Part shown: positions 8,166 to 17,900 of the stretch, piece after piece | How positions within the stretch are numbered: the first letter of the stretch is position 1 | Layout: the number at the start of each line of letters is the position of its first letter | NCBI GenBank assembly: GCA_013153895.1 | Contig: JAADDN010000168.1 | Span: 1-64,000 of the forward strand | Length of the DNA stretch: 64,000 bases | Source of the DNA: Thermoproteota archaeon | GTDB lineage: Archaea > Thermoproteota > Thermoprotei > Thermoproteales > Thermocladiaceae | Direction of reading: 5' to 3' | Program-made: the position numbers and the translations under genes | The notes under the pieces: model-generated | What the model was told of the DNA's origin: nothing | Seen by the model: the letters and a program-made list of their open reading frames with translations, nothing else | The model's database searches: none

Positions 8166-8918
8166 GTGAAACTGATAGATTTGCTCTACCGTGCTGTAGC
8201 GTCTAGAAGTGTAGATATTATGGAGCTGATGTTCAATGTTAACAATATTCTTAAATGTATTGGGAGAAACATTATTGATGATACTATATATGTCAGCGAT
8301 CTTACTAGATGCGTGTTGAGGGCAGCATATGTACGTAGACTTATACATGTTCATGGTATTGAACATGCTAGAGAAATCATTCTCAGGAAGATGCTGGATT
8401 ATGATAATATTAATAGTATATTAATGGGCTTCATAGTACAGTACGGGTTAGAACGTTTTCTAGACGGTTCAACAGTGAGGAGGAGCCAGATTACTTGGAG
8501 AAGGGTTATAGATGTAGATGGAATACGTCTAGTAATATCTGGCAAGCCCGACTATGAGATGATTATTGATGGGAGGATAATTCCCGTGGAGATCAAGTTC
8601 ACTAGGAGAAACATAGAGAAACCATATAGCAGCTATGTTACTCAGTGCAGCATATATGCATGGCTATGTAACGCACCCTACTGCAAGCTTCTCATCTTCA
8701 CACCTGAGAGAGTAATAGAGCGGGAGATAGGTCCAGCAACGGTAGAGTATCTTAGACTCATAGTTAGGGAGTGGCTCTCAAGAGCACCATTATGGGAGTG
8801 GGAATGCAGGCACTGCCTCTTCAGAGACATGTGCAGGAGAGAGGATAGGGAACGTATCAGGAATAGTAGAAGCATTAGGAAGAGCATAAAGATTCTACAT
8901 GAAATAGAGAACCAATGA
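8166..8918 (+). CDS. Cas4-like PD-(D/E)XK nuclease with Fe-S cysteines
   Basis: 250 aa. All hallmarks of the Cas4/Dna2-type RecB nucleases are visible: an N-terminal Cys (DLTRC, C49), an aspartate in GKPDYEMI (D129), E-x-K in PVEIKF (E142, K144), the QxxxY motif (Q160-Y164), and a C-terminal CRHCLFRDMC (C214, C217, C223) that with C49 would hold a 4Fe-4S cluster. Stand-alone Cas4-like nucleases are common in crenarchaeal viruses, where they are thought to process DNA ends in replication or recombination. No CRISPR genes or repeats are nearby. The start is GTG at 8166, with a TATA-like TTTTAAT about 26 nt upstream. It overlaps the next gene by 4 nt. Confidence 0.85.
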   Translation: MKLIDLLYRAVASRSVDIMELMFNVNNILKCIGRNIIDDTIYVSDLTRCVLRAAYVRRLIHVHGIEHAREIILRKMLDYDNINSILMGFIVQYGLERFLDGSTVRRSQITWRRVIDVDGIRLVISGKPDYEMIIDGRIIPVEIKFTRRNIEKPYSSYVTQCSIYAWLCNAPYCKLLIFTPERVIEREIGPATVEYLRLIVREWLSRAPLWEWECRHCLFRDMCRREDRERIRNSRSIRKSIKILHEIENQ

Positions 8919-9244
8919 GAATAATAGTGAAGACTACAGGAGAAGCATGGAAAGTAATGGAAAACTATGTAAACACGTGCCTAGACATGGGTGGAGTACC
9001 AATATTCAAGACAAGATATGGAGGATTCCCACTAGAGCTCGATAACCGTCCAACGGTCCTAATATACTGCTATGCTCCTCTAAGAGGAAGACTAGAACCT
9101 ATAGACCTAACAGCACTTGACAGTGAGTGGGTCAGGGAATGGGAGAAGATAGATACAACATATGGATATTGGAGAGATATATATGGAAGAGAGTTTAATT
9201 ACCTATTTAGAAGAAGAAACCCTATTACAGTCCTTGTAAAGTAA
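8915..9244 (+). CDS. Unknown protein, 109 aa, downstream of Cas4-like gene
   Basis: Not recognised. It overlaps the Cas4-like gene by 4 nt and so belongs to the same transcript. It contains CLDMGGVPIF, a weak form of the C-x(3)-GG motif seen in several small proteins of this window, and is rich in Tyr, Trp and Arg in the C-terminal half. Its last 20 nt overlap the convergent end of the large surface-protein gene. Confidence 0.6.
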   Translation: MRIIVKTTGEAWKVMENYVNTCLDMGGVPIFKTRYGGFPLELDNRPTVLIYCYAPLRGRLEPIDLTALDSEWVREWEKIDTTYGYWRDIYGREFNYLFRRRNPITVLVK

Positions 9245-11783
9245 ACATTTCCCTACCTCTCCTAACCACACTATGTCTCCTACGTAGAACTATCAATAAT
9301 GCGCCAACAATAACTGCAGCGCCTACAGCACCGTAGATCAGTAACATTCTATTACTTGGGAGAGTAGTAAAGGTATATGTCCTAGTAACTACAATAGTAT
9401 GGAAAACATCTGATACTGTTATCACTGCCTTACTAACATTAGAAGGAATCTCAAGATCATAAATATAGACACTCTTCCTAGGAACAATGATACCTGTAGC
9501 ATTTATATACGATCCTCCACTAGAGTAATAAAACGTCCACGAAACAGTCATAGTTATCGGATAATCATATGGATTCTCAAGACTAATCACAATCTTCCTA
9601 TCACTCCTAGACAAGCCTATACCAGGCTTAACATTAACATACACAACAACATTATGAACACCAGAGCCAAATGTCCTCACAACAGCCATAGAACCATTAA
9701 TCCAGACACATCCAGGGGCAGAAATACCAGGACTACACTTAACACCTGAGACATCACTACCGTTAACAAACACGCGAATATAATCTATACTACCGCTCTT
9801 AGGGGAAACACCTATACTACAGTTACCATTATTACACATATATGTAACATTAACAACATTATTACTCACATACGTACCAACAACCCTAGGCAAATTACCA
9901 AGAAAAACAACATAATTACCACTCATAAAACCATGAAACACACATACACCCTCCCCTTCACGTACATAGACTGGATATAATATAGGCTTAACATATCTAC
10001 TACCTATCTTCAACATCGTGAAACTACTATTCCACTTTACATATACAGATGCACTACCTCTCCTAACACTTATACACAATCCATCAACACCATAAGGAAC
10101 ATATGCATAAGATAGAACACCACTAACATTTGCAAACGCATGCCTCCCAATTACAGTCCTCACAGACATATTAACCGCCCTAGAGGCTTCACCCAAAACA
10201 ACAAGGTTGCCAACGAAATCACTAACATTACTATGACAAATAGCCATACTATAGAACCCAGTAAGATTACTACCACCAAAATCAACACTACTAAACAACA
10301 CATTCATAAAAGACAAACCACCATAAGGCAGTAATGGATATCTAAGAGGAATATGAAGATAGTATTTTCCTAATAACGTAATTACAGGTTCAATAGGAAG
10401 CTCAACAGTAACATTTCCACTTAACCTAACAACTATGAAATGAATAACCTTATCAAGCTGAGGAACATATCTAGAAGTTATACCAGTACATGGATAAACA
10501 TTACTATCATAATAATTATAATACATGTCTCTTGTAAATCTGTTACATATAGTATTATAATCTATAGTACCATTAATGTCTTTTGCAATATGTACAACAT
10601 GTACAAGTTCATAAAATATTCTGAATGCTTCATTAATACCAACATATTTATCAGCCTTCATAAATATCTTAGTAACATTTATACCATAGTTATAAAATAT
10701 ATAATTAAACGTGACGTAAGCAAGATCGCTAAACAAAGTACTGCTATCAAAATAGAGCCCCCAATTACCAGTACTCATATATCCAAATTTTCCTACTTCA
10801 ATATTAGTAATACCACACATTTTTACTTCAAGATTTTTTAATATATTTAAGATATTGTCTGGAAATCCATTATCTTCAATATTATAGTTAGTAAGTAGAT
10901 ATATTAATGGCGTTCCATATACTTTAGAACTATTTATGACATATAGATATATAAGATATAGACAGCTATACACTGAATATCCCCATGAACTAGACGCAAC
11001 ATATGAATTAAGATCCCAATATGGGTATAAATCATCGGCTTCTCCTGTCATTTCTATATGGTTTTTCATTTTGCTTATTGTCCATATATATGCTCTTATT
11101 AGTTTTTCGTGTAGATTGTAATATTTTTCATATTTTTGTCTGAGTGTTACCTCTATCTGTGGTTTTCCTAGCTGTATTTTATATGGCTTTGCCGCCCATA
11201 TTTTCAAATATATTACTATCGATCCTCTTAGTGTTATTAGGTATGGTTTACATATTTTTATTATTATTTTGTTGTTTTCTATTTTTGGTATTATTGTCGT
11301 GTTTTTTATTGTTGTTGATATTGTTATGCTTGTATTTATCTGTGTTATATTTGTCTTGTATGGTATTATCATTCTTATACATGTTGGTGTTTCTTGTAGT
11401 AGTATTCTATAAATGTTTATGTCTATTTTATCTTTTCCTTTTATGTTTATATTTATTGGGTATACATATTTTATCTCTACTGTATATTTTCCTGATATGT
11501 TTTCTGGTATTGTTGTTATATTCTGATTATTTATATATATGTTTCCTACTATTTTAAGTATTGTTGGTGTTTCTAATATTAGTGTTATATTTCTCGGATA
11601 TTTTATATATATGTTTCCTGTTGTTTGTATAATGTTTATCTGTGTATATGGTACATGTATTGTGTAGTTTCCTGGCATGCTTATGATATATCTGTTAGAT
11701 ACTATTGGTATTGTCTGTGCGTATAGTGTTGTTGTGAGTACGATTAGTAGTATTGTTAATATTAGTGTTAGGATTCTCTTCAT
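9225..11783 (-). CDS. Large secreted protein with C-terminal membrane anchor, 852 aa
   Basis: N-terminal signal peptide (MKRILTLILTILLIVLTTTLYA), a long extracellular region with dozens of N-x-S/T sequons, and one C-terminal transmembrane segment (LLIYGAVGAAVIVGALLIVL, about residues 815-835), followed by a short cytoplasmic tail LRRRHSVVRRGREMFTLQGL. This is the layout of an archaeal S-layer-like or virion surface glycoprotein. The ectodomain reads as beta-rich, with a helical, Tyr-rich middle; no enzyme motif was found. Base composition changes inside the gene: the N-terminal coding half is A/C-rich, the C-terminal half G/T-rich, switching near 10,950. It is the first of three proteins of this design. 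Confidence 0.8.
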   Translation of the reverse strand: MKRILTLILTILLIVLTTTLYAQTIPIVSNRYIISMPGNYTIHVPYTQINIIQTTGNIYIKYPRNITLILETPTILKIVGNIYINNQNITTIPENISGKYTVEIKYVYPININIKGKDKIDINIYRILLQETPTCIRMIIPYKTNITQINTSITISTTIKNTTIIPKIENNKIIIKICKPYLITLRGSIVIYLKIWAAKPYKIQLGKPQIEVTLRQKYEKYYNLHEKLIRAYIWTISKMKNHIEMTGEADDLYPYWDLNSYVASSSWGYSVYSCLYLIYLYVINSSKVYGTPLIYLLTNYNIEDNGFPDNILNILKNLEVKMCGITNIEVGKFGYMSTGNWGLYFDSSTLFSDLAYVTFNYIFYNYGINVTKIFMKADKYVGINEAFRIFYELVHVVHIAKDINGTIDYNTICNRFTRDMYYNYYDSNVYPCTGITSRYVPQLDKVIHFIVVRLSGNVTVELPIEPVITLLGKYYLHIPLRYPLLPYGGLSFMNVLFSSVDFGGSNLTGFYSMAICHSNVSDFVGNLVVLGEASRAVNMSVRTVIGRHAFANVSGVLSYAYVPYGVDGLCISVRRGSASVYVKWNSSFTMLKIGSRYVKPILYPVYVREGEGVCVFHGFMSGNYVVFLGNLPRVVGTYVSNNVVNVTYMCNNGNCSIGVSPKSGSIDYIRVFVNGSDVSGVKCSPGISAPGCVWINGSMAVVRTFGSGVHNVVVYVNVKPGIGLSRSDRKIVISLENPYDYPITMTVSWTFYYSSGGSYINATGIIVPRKSVYIYDLEIPSNVSKAVITVSDVFHTIVVTRTYTFTTLPSNRMLLIYGAVGAAVIVGALLIVLRRRHSVVRRGREMFTLQGL

Positions 11784-11863
11784 GGGGGTAGTCTTGTCTG
11801 GAGGAAATAAAAGTTCTATGCCGTGTGTTTAATAGTTAAAATTGTGTTTAACATATTTTTCCT

Positions 11864-12574
11864 ATGTCGCTTCCAAATATTGAAGAGGTTCTAAAACGTG
11901 TACAGGAGCTGGAACAGAAGTTGCAACAGCAGGAGAAGACGAGTGTACCGTCTGCTCCTTCTTCTACCGTGCAATCTTCAGCTACTAGGAGCGAGAGAAA
12001 TGTTAGGAGGAAACCTTCTGCTACTGCGGTAGAGCTGTTGAACGAGCTCTGTAATGCTCTTGGTGGCAAGCTCTATGTTCCTCCTAGGTTTCCTGACCGT
12101 CCTCTATGTCTTATTGATCATGTTTTCGGTGTGTCTGTTGAGTATGATCCGAAGAGGAATGCTGATGTTGTTAGGATTGAGAAGATTAGGGGTGTAGAGT
12201 ATAGGCAGGTTGGTAAGGTTAGGAGGAGGGAGCTTGTTCTAGATGTTGCTACTATGGATATTGTTCCTCAGAGGAGTATAAGGTTCGAGGTGGCTCTAGA
12301 GTCTACTACTAAGAACCCGAGGTACCCATCTTTCAATCTTGAGCTAGGAAACTGGTACAGCACGCTCTCTATCTCCAGGAAGATACGTACTATAGGTCCT
12401 GAACGTGCTGTAAGTCTTGCATGTACGGCAGCTGATTCACGTGGAGAGCATAGGATTGCATGTGTCATGCTTCCTAGTCCAGAGGTATCTACGAAGTTCG
12501 AGTTTAATGAGAAGACTAGGCAGTGGGCTATGGTTAAGGGTAGGAGAAGATTCTACGTGTTTAGGGGTCTCTAA
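11864..12574 (+). CDS. Coiled-coil plus globular protein, 236 aa
   Basis: The N-terminal 25 residues form a short coiled coil (IEEVLKRVQELEQKLQQQEK), followed by a Ser/Pro/Thr linker to about residue 50 and a beta-rich domain. That domain opens with LCNALGGKLYVPPRFPDRPLC, a form of the C-x(3)-GG...C motif seen in other genes here. The C-terminus is Arg-rich and aromatic (GRRRFYVFRGL). No family recognised. A TATA-like TAGTTAAAAT lies about 26 nt before the ATG. The first 400 nt are G/T-rich, unlike the rest. It converges with a 4-nt overlap on the FUN14-like gene. Confidence 0.65.
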   Translation: MSLPNIEEVLKRVQELEQKLQQQEKTSVPSAPSSTVQSSATRSERNVRRKPSATAVELLNELCNALGGKLYVPPRFPDRPLCLIDHVFGVSVEYDPKRNADVVRIEKIRGVEYRQVGKVRRRELVLDVATMDIVPQRSIRFEVALESTTKNPRYPSFNLELGNWYSTLSISRKIRTIGPERAVSLACTAADSRGEHRIACVMLPSPEVSTKFEFNEKTRQWAMVKGRRRFYVFRGL

Positions 12575-12945
12575 TCTAGTTTAAACATTCTTCTCCTCCT
12601 CTCCCCTCCTCTAACTGTTCCTCTCCTTGATAATCTCAGTACTGCTCCTACAAGTGTTCCTACTGTAAATGTTCCTACTCCTGTGACTGGTGTCAGCGCG
12701 TGCATGCTGATAAATGTGACGAAGTCTACTATGAGGCTGATCAGCCAGTCTATGAATCTGCTCCAGAAGATGTATGCGAATCCCATTGACTGTAGCCAGA
12801 ACATGAAGAGTATCATTCCTCCGAAGACTATGGCTAGGAAGAGGAGGATGAATTTTCCAATCTTCTCAAGTATGAGAGTACCGACATATCCTGCTGCTAT
12901 TCCTGTACCGAACGTTGTCGCTATTGCAGGTATCTCTAGGTTCAT
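12571..12945 (-). CDS. FUN14-like membrane protein with RRRRMFKLD tail
   Basis: 124 aa. Matches the FUN14 pattern: Gly-rich start (GTGIAAGYVGTLILEKIGKF), hydrophobic segments around residues 30-52 and 58-82, and a closing PVTGVGTFTVGTLVGAVLRL segment. FUN14 proteins occur in many archaea with unknown role. After the last hydrophobic segment comes a basic tail ending RGGERRRRMFKLD, almost the same as the end of the 2298-aa protein. An alternative is a two-hairpin viral coat-like membrane protein. It starts 9 nt after the RecA-like gene and is probably its operon partner. Confidence 0.65.
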   Translation of the reverse strand: MNLEIPAIATTFGTGIAAGYVGTLILEKIGKFILLFLAIVFGGMILFMFWLQSMGFAYIFWSRFIDWLISLIVDFVTFISMHALTPVTGVGTFTVGTLVGAVLRLSRRGTVRGGERRRRMFKLD

Positions 12946-12954
12946 TAGGTTTAT

Positions 12955-14019
12955 CTACTTTCCTTTTCTTATCAGTGTTTCCAGATCTAGCAGTGTTCTT
13001 GATATGGTTACTGATTTTCCTTCTAGCTCTGGTTTCTCTCTATGGACCATACATGTTAGTCTTCTATCTCCTCTCTCATGTCTTGAGAGTCTATAGATCG
13101 CGTACATGTAGTGGAGGCTTCTCTCTCCGAAGCTTGGTTTAACAGTGTATCCATGCCATCTACGCATTACTGTCTGTGACTCATGTGCTATACAGATTAC
13201 TATGCTTCCTGTACGTGCTGCATATGTTGCTAATGCTCTAGTAATAATGTTCAGGAGAGGTATCACTCTCGCACTTATCTGAGCAGGCTCCACACGCAGC
13301 TCAGCCTCCTCACCCATCCTCTCGAGATCCATCAACTTCTCCACCTCTCTCTGAAGTATTGACTCTCCTACCGCATGTGCAGTAGCTCCGAAACTATCAT
13401 AAACTATTATACTCTTCTCTAATCTACTGTTTAATCGTTTGAACATGTTTGTCGCAATGTCCTTTATAGTATATGCCTCAACTATCTCAGCATCAGGCAT
13501 GAGCTCTCTGACCATTTTAAACATGTTTTTCTCACCGAATCCCCAGTTTGCTTCTGATACTATGAAGATGGGTCTATATCCTAGGAGCGAGAGCTCATAT
13601 GCTAGTCTAACAGATAGACGTGTCTTCCCTATAGATGCTACTCCAAAGATCGCATATACTACACCAGGTACAGCACAGAGATCTATGTCTCTTACAGTCT
13701 CTAGAGCAGTCTCTCCCAGTGCTCTAAGCTTCTCCTCTCCGCTCTCTCTTATCGAGGTCTCTATCATGTCCATTATCTGCTTCTCATCGTATCCTTCCAC
13801 ATCTATCTCCTCAACATTCTCACCAATGCTTCTAGCAGCATCAACTATCCTCCTCGTCTGATCAACAACGTTATCATCTACAGGTATGATAAGTCTGTTA
13901 CCTGTCTTAAAGATACGTATCCCTTCTCCACGTAGCTTTCCTATTAGTTCCTCAGCTTTCTCCACCTCTGTAAGCTCGAGAGCGTCTCTTCCCCTATGTT
14001 TTACTAGTCTGATCTTCAT
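12955..14019 (-). CDS. RecA/RadA-fold ATPase
   Basis: 354 aa. An N-terminal region of about 110 residues (possibly DNA- or partner-binding) precedes a RecA-like core: Walker A GVASIGKT (126-133), Walker B-like SIIVYDS, and VICIAHESQ near the expected motif for ATP sensing. Similar RadA/KaiC-like ATPases of archaeal viruses and plasmids act in recombination or replication. The neighbouring Hjc-like resolvase supports recombination. The canonical RadA helix-hairpin-helix domain is not evident, so I call it a paralogue. A TATA-like TTTATAAAT lies about 26 nt upstream. Confidence 0.75.
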   Translation of the reverse strand: MKIRLVKHRGRDALELTEVEKAEELIGKLRGEGIRIFKTGNRLIIPVDDNVVDQTRRIVDAARSIGENVEEIDVEGYDEKQIMDMIETSIRESGEEKLRALGETALETVRDIDLCAVPGVVYAIFGVASIGKTRLSVRLAYELSLLGYRPIFIVSEANWGFGEKNMFKMVRELMPDAEIVEAYTIKDIATNMFKRLNSRLEKSIIVYDSFGATAHAVGESILQREVEKLMDLERMGEEAELRVEPAQISARVIPLLNIITRALATYAARTGSIVICIAHESQTVMRRWHGYTVKPSFGERSLHYMYAIYRLSRHERGDRRLTCMVHREKPELEGKSVTISRTLLDLETLIRKGK

Positions 14020-14052
14020 GTCTCATATAGGTCTACTAGATTTATAAATCGT

Positions 14053-14385
14053 TTATATAAGAATCTCGAAGACATGTATAGTAGAGCCATCTAGGAGAGA
14101 TCTCAGTACGACAGTACCATCATTATAAGATGCTATGCATGGAACCGCGTTTATCCTGTAAAGTTCTCTGAAACATTTTGAAAGTGTTAGAAGAGTCTCC
14201 TCTTGCCTCTTCTCTATATGTGATCCATATTTCACCTCTACTAGCAGAAGCCTCTCTGGTCTCATCGCTATGATGTCTGGGCTTGGATGTGCATCTAGTA
14301 GAAAAGTATGGTAGCCTAGTTTTGATAGTGCGCTAGCTACCTCCTCCTCTAGTCTATATGGTATGCTTCTTCTCCTATATCTCAA
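14053..14385 (-). CDS. hjc: Holliday junction resolvase (Hjc-like)
   Basis: 110 aa, the usual size of archaeal Hjc. The nuclease signature is visible: Glu near the N-terminus (LEEEVASALSKLGYHTF, E13-E15), D37 in SPDIIA, and E50-V-K52 in LLVEVKYG, followed by a helix with basic residues (EKRQEETLL). Hjc cleaves four-way DNA junctions during recombination or genome maturation. Crenarchaeal viruses such as rudiviruses also encode one. It overlaps the upstream gene by 11 nt and precedes the RecA-like gene by 33 nt. Confidence 0.8.
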   Translation of the reverse strand: MRYRRRSIPYRLEEEVASALSKLGYHTFLLDAHPSPDIIAMRPERLLLVEVKYGSHIEKRQEETLLTLSKCFRELYRINAVPCIASYNDGTVVLRSLLDGSTIHVFEILI

Positions 14386-14860
14386 TTATCTGCCCACCAT
14401 TATACATCTTTGTTAGATATCTCTCTACTTGGTCTACATACCTGTCAATGTTCCTCTTCGTAATATTCACCACACTTCTAGCTACCTCAATCTTCTCTCC
14501 AAGAGGAGCATTCATACACCATCCTATCGTTCCAGCCATCATGAACCTGTCAAGACTATCTTTAAGACATGTATACATGTTCTCTAGAAGAACATGATCT
14601 ATCCTCCCCTCTCTCAGTGCAGTGATCATTCTATCAATATTATCCTTAACAACATTAACATAGCTCTCACTGTTCTTGAAACCGCACTCTCCTACTAGAC
14701 TATCAATCCTATTCTTCATATTCTCTAGCGTACGTATTAGAAAGTTTATATCATCTCCAGAGGGAAGACTTGTAAATGTTTTATTTATTATACTTCTTAT
14801 AACATTAACATTCCTATATATATCATATGCCTTTATAAAACATGTATAGCAACTGCTCAT
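14375..14860 (-). CDS. Helical protein with Cys pairs, 161 aa
   Basis: Not recognised. Mostly alpha-helical, with spaced cysteines (CYTC at residues 4-7, C60, C95, C113) of the kind that form disulfides in proteins of hyperthermophilic crenarchaea. It is the first gene of the small group with the Hjc-like and RecA-like genes and overlaps the resolvase gene by 11 nt. Function unknown; a recombination accessory role is only a guess from position. Confidence 0.6.
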   Translation of the reverse strand: MSSCYTCFIKAYDIYRNVNVIRSIINKTFTSLPSGDDINFLIRTLENMKNRIDSLVGECGFKNSESYVNVVKDNIDRMITALREGRIDHVLLENMYTCLKDSLDRFMMAGTIGWCMNAPLGEKIEVARSVVNITKRNIDRYVDQVERYLTKMYNGGQIIEI

Positions 14861-14914
14861 AGATAAATAGAAGAGAGAAGAAGAAAATATTTTTTACCCT
14901 AGGAAAAGAGATTT

Positions 14915-17900
14915 TTACTCTAGCTTGAACATCTGCTTTCTCCTTCTTCTAAGCGTGTGATGGTGATGTTTTGCAAGTGCGAATAAGAGCAGCAGGACAG
15001 CGAGTCCAGCTACGGCTAGTCCAACATATAGATAGGTCTTGCCTGTTATTCCTATCTTGAAGCTTGCAATATTGTTTCTAGGATAGTCGTCTAATGTTAC
15101 TATCTTCACGGTTACGTTCTCTATATATAGTGGATGTGTCCATGATAGTGGAAGTACTGGTGCACGTACATTTACCTTAATTGTCTGTGTTGTAGAGTTG
15201 TTTAGAACTATATGATAGTCATGTACCAGTCCTAGGTTAGTAAAGTTAACTAGAACATCTGCCGTTCTCATGAACACGTTCTTTCTAACATCTATAGTCA
15301 GTGTAAATGGTTGACCACTCATTACTACATGTGGATAAGATAGTTTAACTATCTCTACATCATATGCGATGGGAACCGTGATCGCAACAATATTGTTCAG
15401 TGGATTATAATCCTCTGGCGATATTACTGTAGCGTTTATAGTCATCTTCTCATCCCATGGTACAGTAAAGTTGAACTTCTCGACACTCATATACCCATTC
15501 AAGACACCAGTAAACACCTTCCTCACAACTGTGCCAGCATGTGGTCCATATACAGTCACTGTAAGTCTGTACGGTATGTCTCTCACAGTCATGTTATTGT
15601 AAGTGAACACGTAGACTGTGACTTCCTCTGTATCTCCTGGGAATATGCGTATATCATTTAACTTTATTCCTGGACGTATCCTTTTAACTACTTTTAAATA
15701 TACCGTCACATAGAGGTCTACTGGCTGTCTTAGACAGACAATGTTGCTCCATGCATGGTTATTGCTTAGGTCAGTATCATTCTCATATCTGGATATCTCT
15801 GCATAGAGTCTGAAACATTCTGAACCGTTTACAGGCACCTTAACCGTGTCCCTATAGTAGAAGTCTGTGCTTCCCCTATTCTGCTTCAGATAGAGCATAT
15901 AGCTTCTGTTCCAAGTCTCTACAGCGTTCTCTGGCACGGTTCCGACTACTCTATAGAGTCTATATGTTACTGTTACACTCTGTCTAATATTGGTATATAG
16001 TTCTATAACATAGATCAGTATCGTATTATTACTATAATATGTATAGTTGTATGGTGCTATAAGCTTCAGACCATATATAGCTACCTCAGGGCTGAACCAT
16101 CTGCTATATGTTGGTACGAAGAAGGTTATGAAGTAGCCAGCATTCATTAGAACTAGCTTACACTTATAGTATCTGTATCTGCTAGCGTTCACACATATCT
16201 TCACTAGATGATTCTTCAAGACATATACTGTCGGTATGTAACCGTCACTATTTGTCCATCCTGTGAAAACTATCTTACTAATATTCTCATCATTCACTGT
16301 CACATATGCTCTAGGTACTCCTACACCGTCTCTCGTTACTACACGCACTGTCAGTGGCTCGTATGTCCTGTTTCCAACATGTGTCACTGGTTTAGTATTG
16401 TTTCCAGTTGGCGGTCCAGTAGTAACATTTCTCGGTATCACGGTTAGCTCCACGCTCCAGTTTGATGCTCCTGGAGGAACATAGGTAATATATATGTTCC
16501 ATCCCTCTGGCAGTATAAGCCTATATCTGCTAGATGTGATGTTAATACCATAATATGTTGATACACGTACTTTAACACTACAATATCCTTCTTTACCAGT
16601 TATACATGATGCATATGGTACTGCTCTACCATTATAATACCTGTATACGTTTACTCTAATATTAGGAACAAATATCTTATCCATACTATCATAAACATAT
16701 ATATACAATGAGGTGCCGTGTTCTGGAGGTGGAGGACCATATCTAGGAACTATAAATCTAACTGTGACATATCCAACAGCTATCACTGTCCTATTTCCTG
16801 TCCATGTAAAATTCCCAACATGGACAGTAACTGTTATATCTATCTTTGAACCGTTTGGAACAGTTAGAACATATGTACCATAAGTGTCAGTGTATCCTTT
16901 TACATGTACAGTCTTACTATTTGAATGTATGGTAGCTTGTACATATGCTCCAGAAATCGGCTCGCCGTCTCTCCATACCACTACGATCTTTACATATGCT
17001 ACAGATATCTGTGACTTATTATAAACATATATGTATAGGTTATTCACCTTGTTCCTCAGAATAACTGCATATACCTTCTTCATTACGAAGAATCCTCTAG
17101 GAACAGAAAGTACAGTAACATTTACAGTCGTTCCAGTACGTAGACCAGTGACGACAGCTATACCGCTCTTGTTCGTCTCTTTAATAATCTTCCTGGATCC
17201 ATATATCACTGCTAGCTTGACATTACTTACAGGCTTCTTATCTACTGGATTCACCGTATATATTACCAGGATAGCCGTCTTGTTAACTGTTGGTGGAGGT
17301 GCATATGTAGGTATTATATATTTCAGATATATTCCATGTGTAACAACTATATTGCTCCATGAATGAGTAAAGACTTTTCCATCAACATGTGCAACAACAG
17401 TAATATTTATACGCACTCCAGCTTTCACATACGTCTCATACTTTCCTTCACTGTCCGTCTTTCCACTTATTTTTCCTCCACTACTTGTCACTATCGTTAC
17501 ATCGGCTCCCTGGAATGGTGTACCATCCTCATACATTACCATAACAATTACAGGATACTTACTCACATGTCTACCCGTTACTGCTGGAGGTGCTCCACCT
17601 CCTCCAGTTACTCCTCCCCCACTTACTCCTCCACCTCCTCCACTGATCGATATTCCTCCATTGCTTACAAGTGCTACATTTATTATAGTTGTCCTATTTG
17701 TTACATATATTGTTGATTCATATGGTGAATAACTATCATATGATACATCTATCTCATATTTATTAAACATTTTTACTATGAATACAGCTATTCCACTCGT
17801 GTTCGTCTTCTCACTCTTTATCTTTACAAATCCAGGTAATGCATATACTGTCACTGTTGCATTGGCAATATTCTTTCCACTATATGGATCATATACATGT

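Noticed and set aside
8166..8918. CRISPR-Cas locus suggested by the Cas4-like gene
   Set aside because: No repeat-spacer array or other adaptation or effector genes; stand-alone Cas4-like nucleases are common in archaeal viruses.
10140..11557. Several plus-strand frames opposite the 852-aa surface-protein gene
   Set aside because: Antisense to a gene with clear signal peptide and anchor; low-complexity products.
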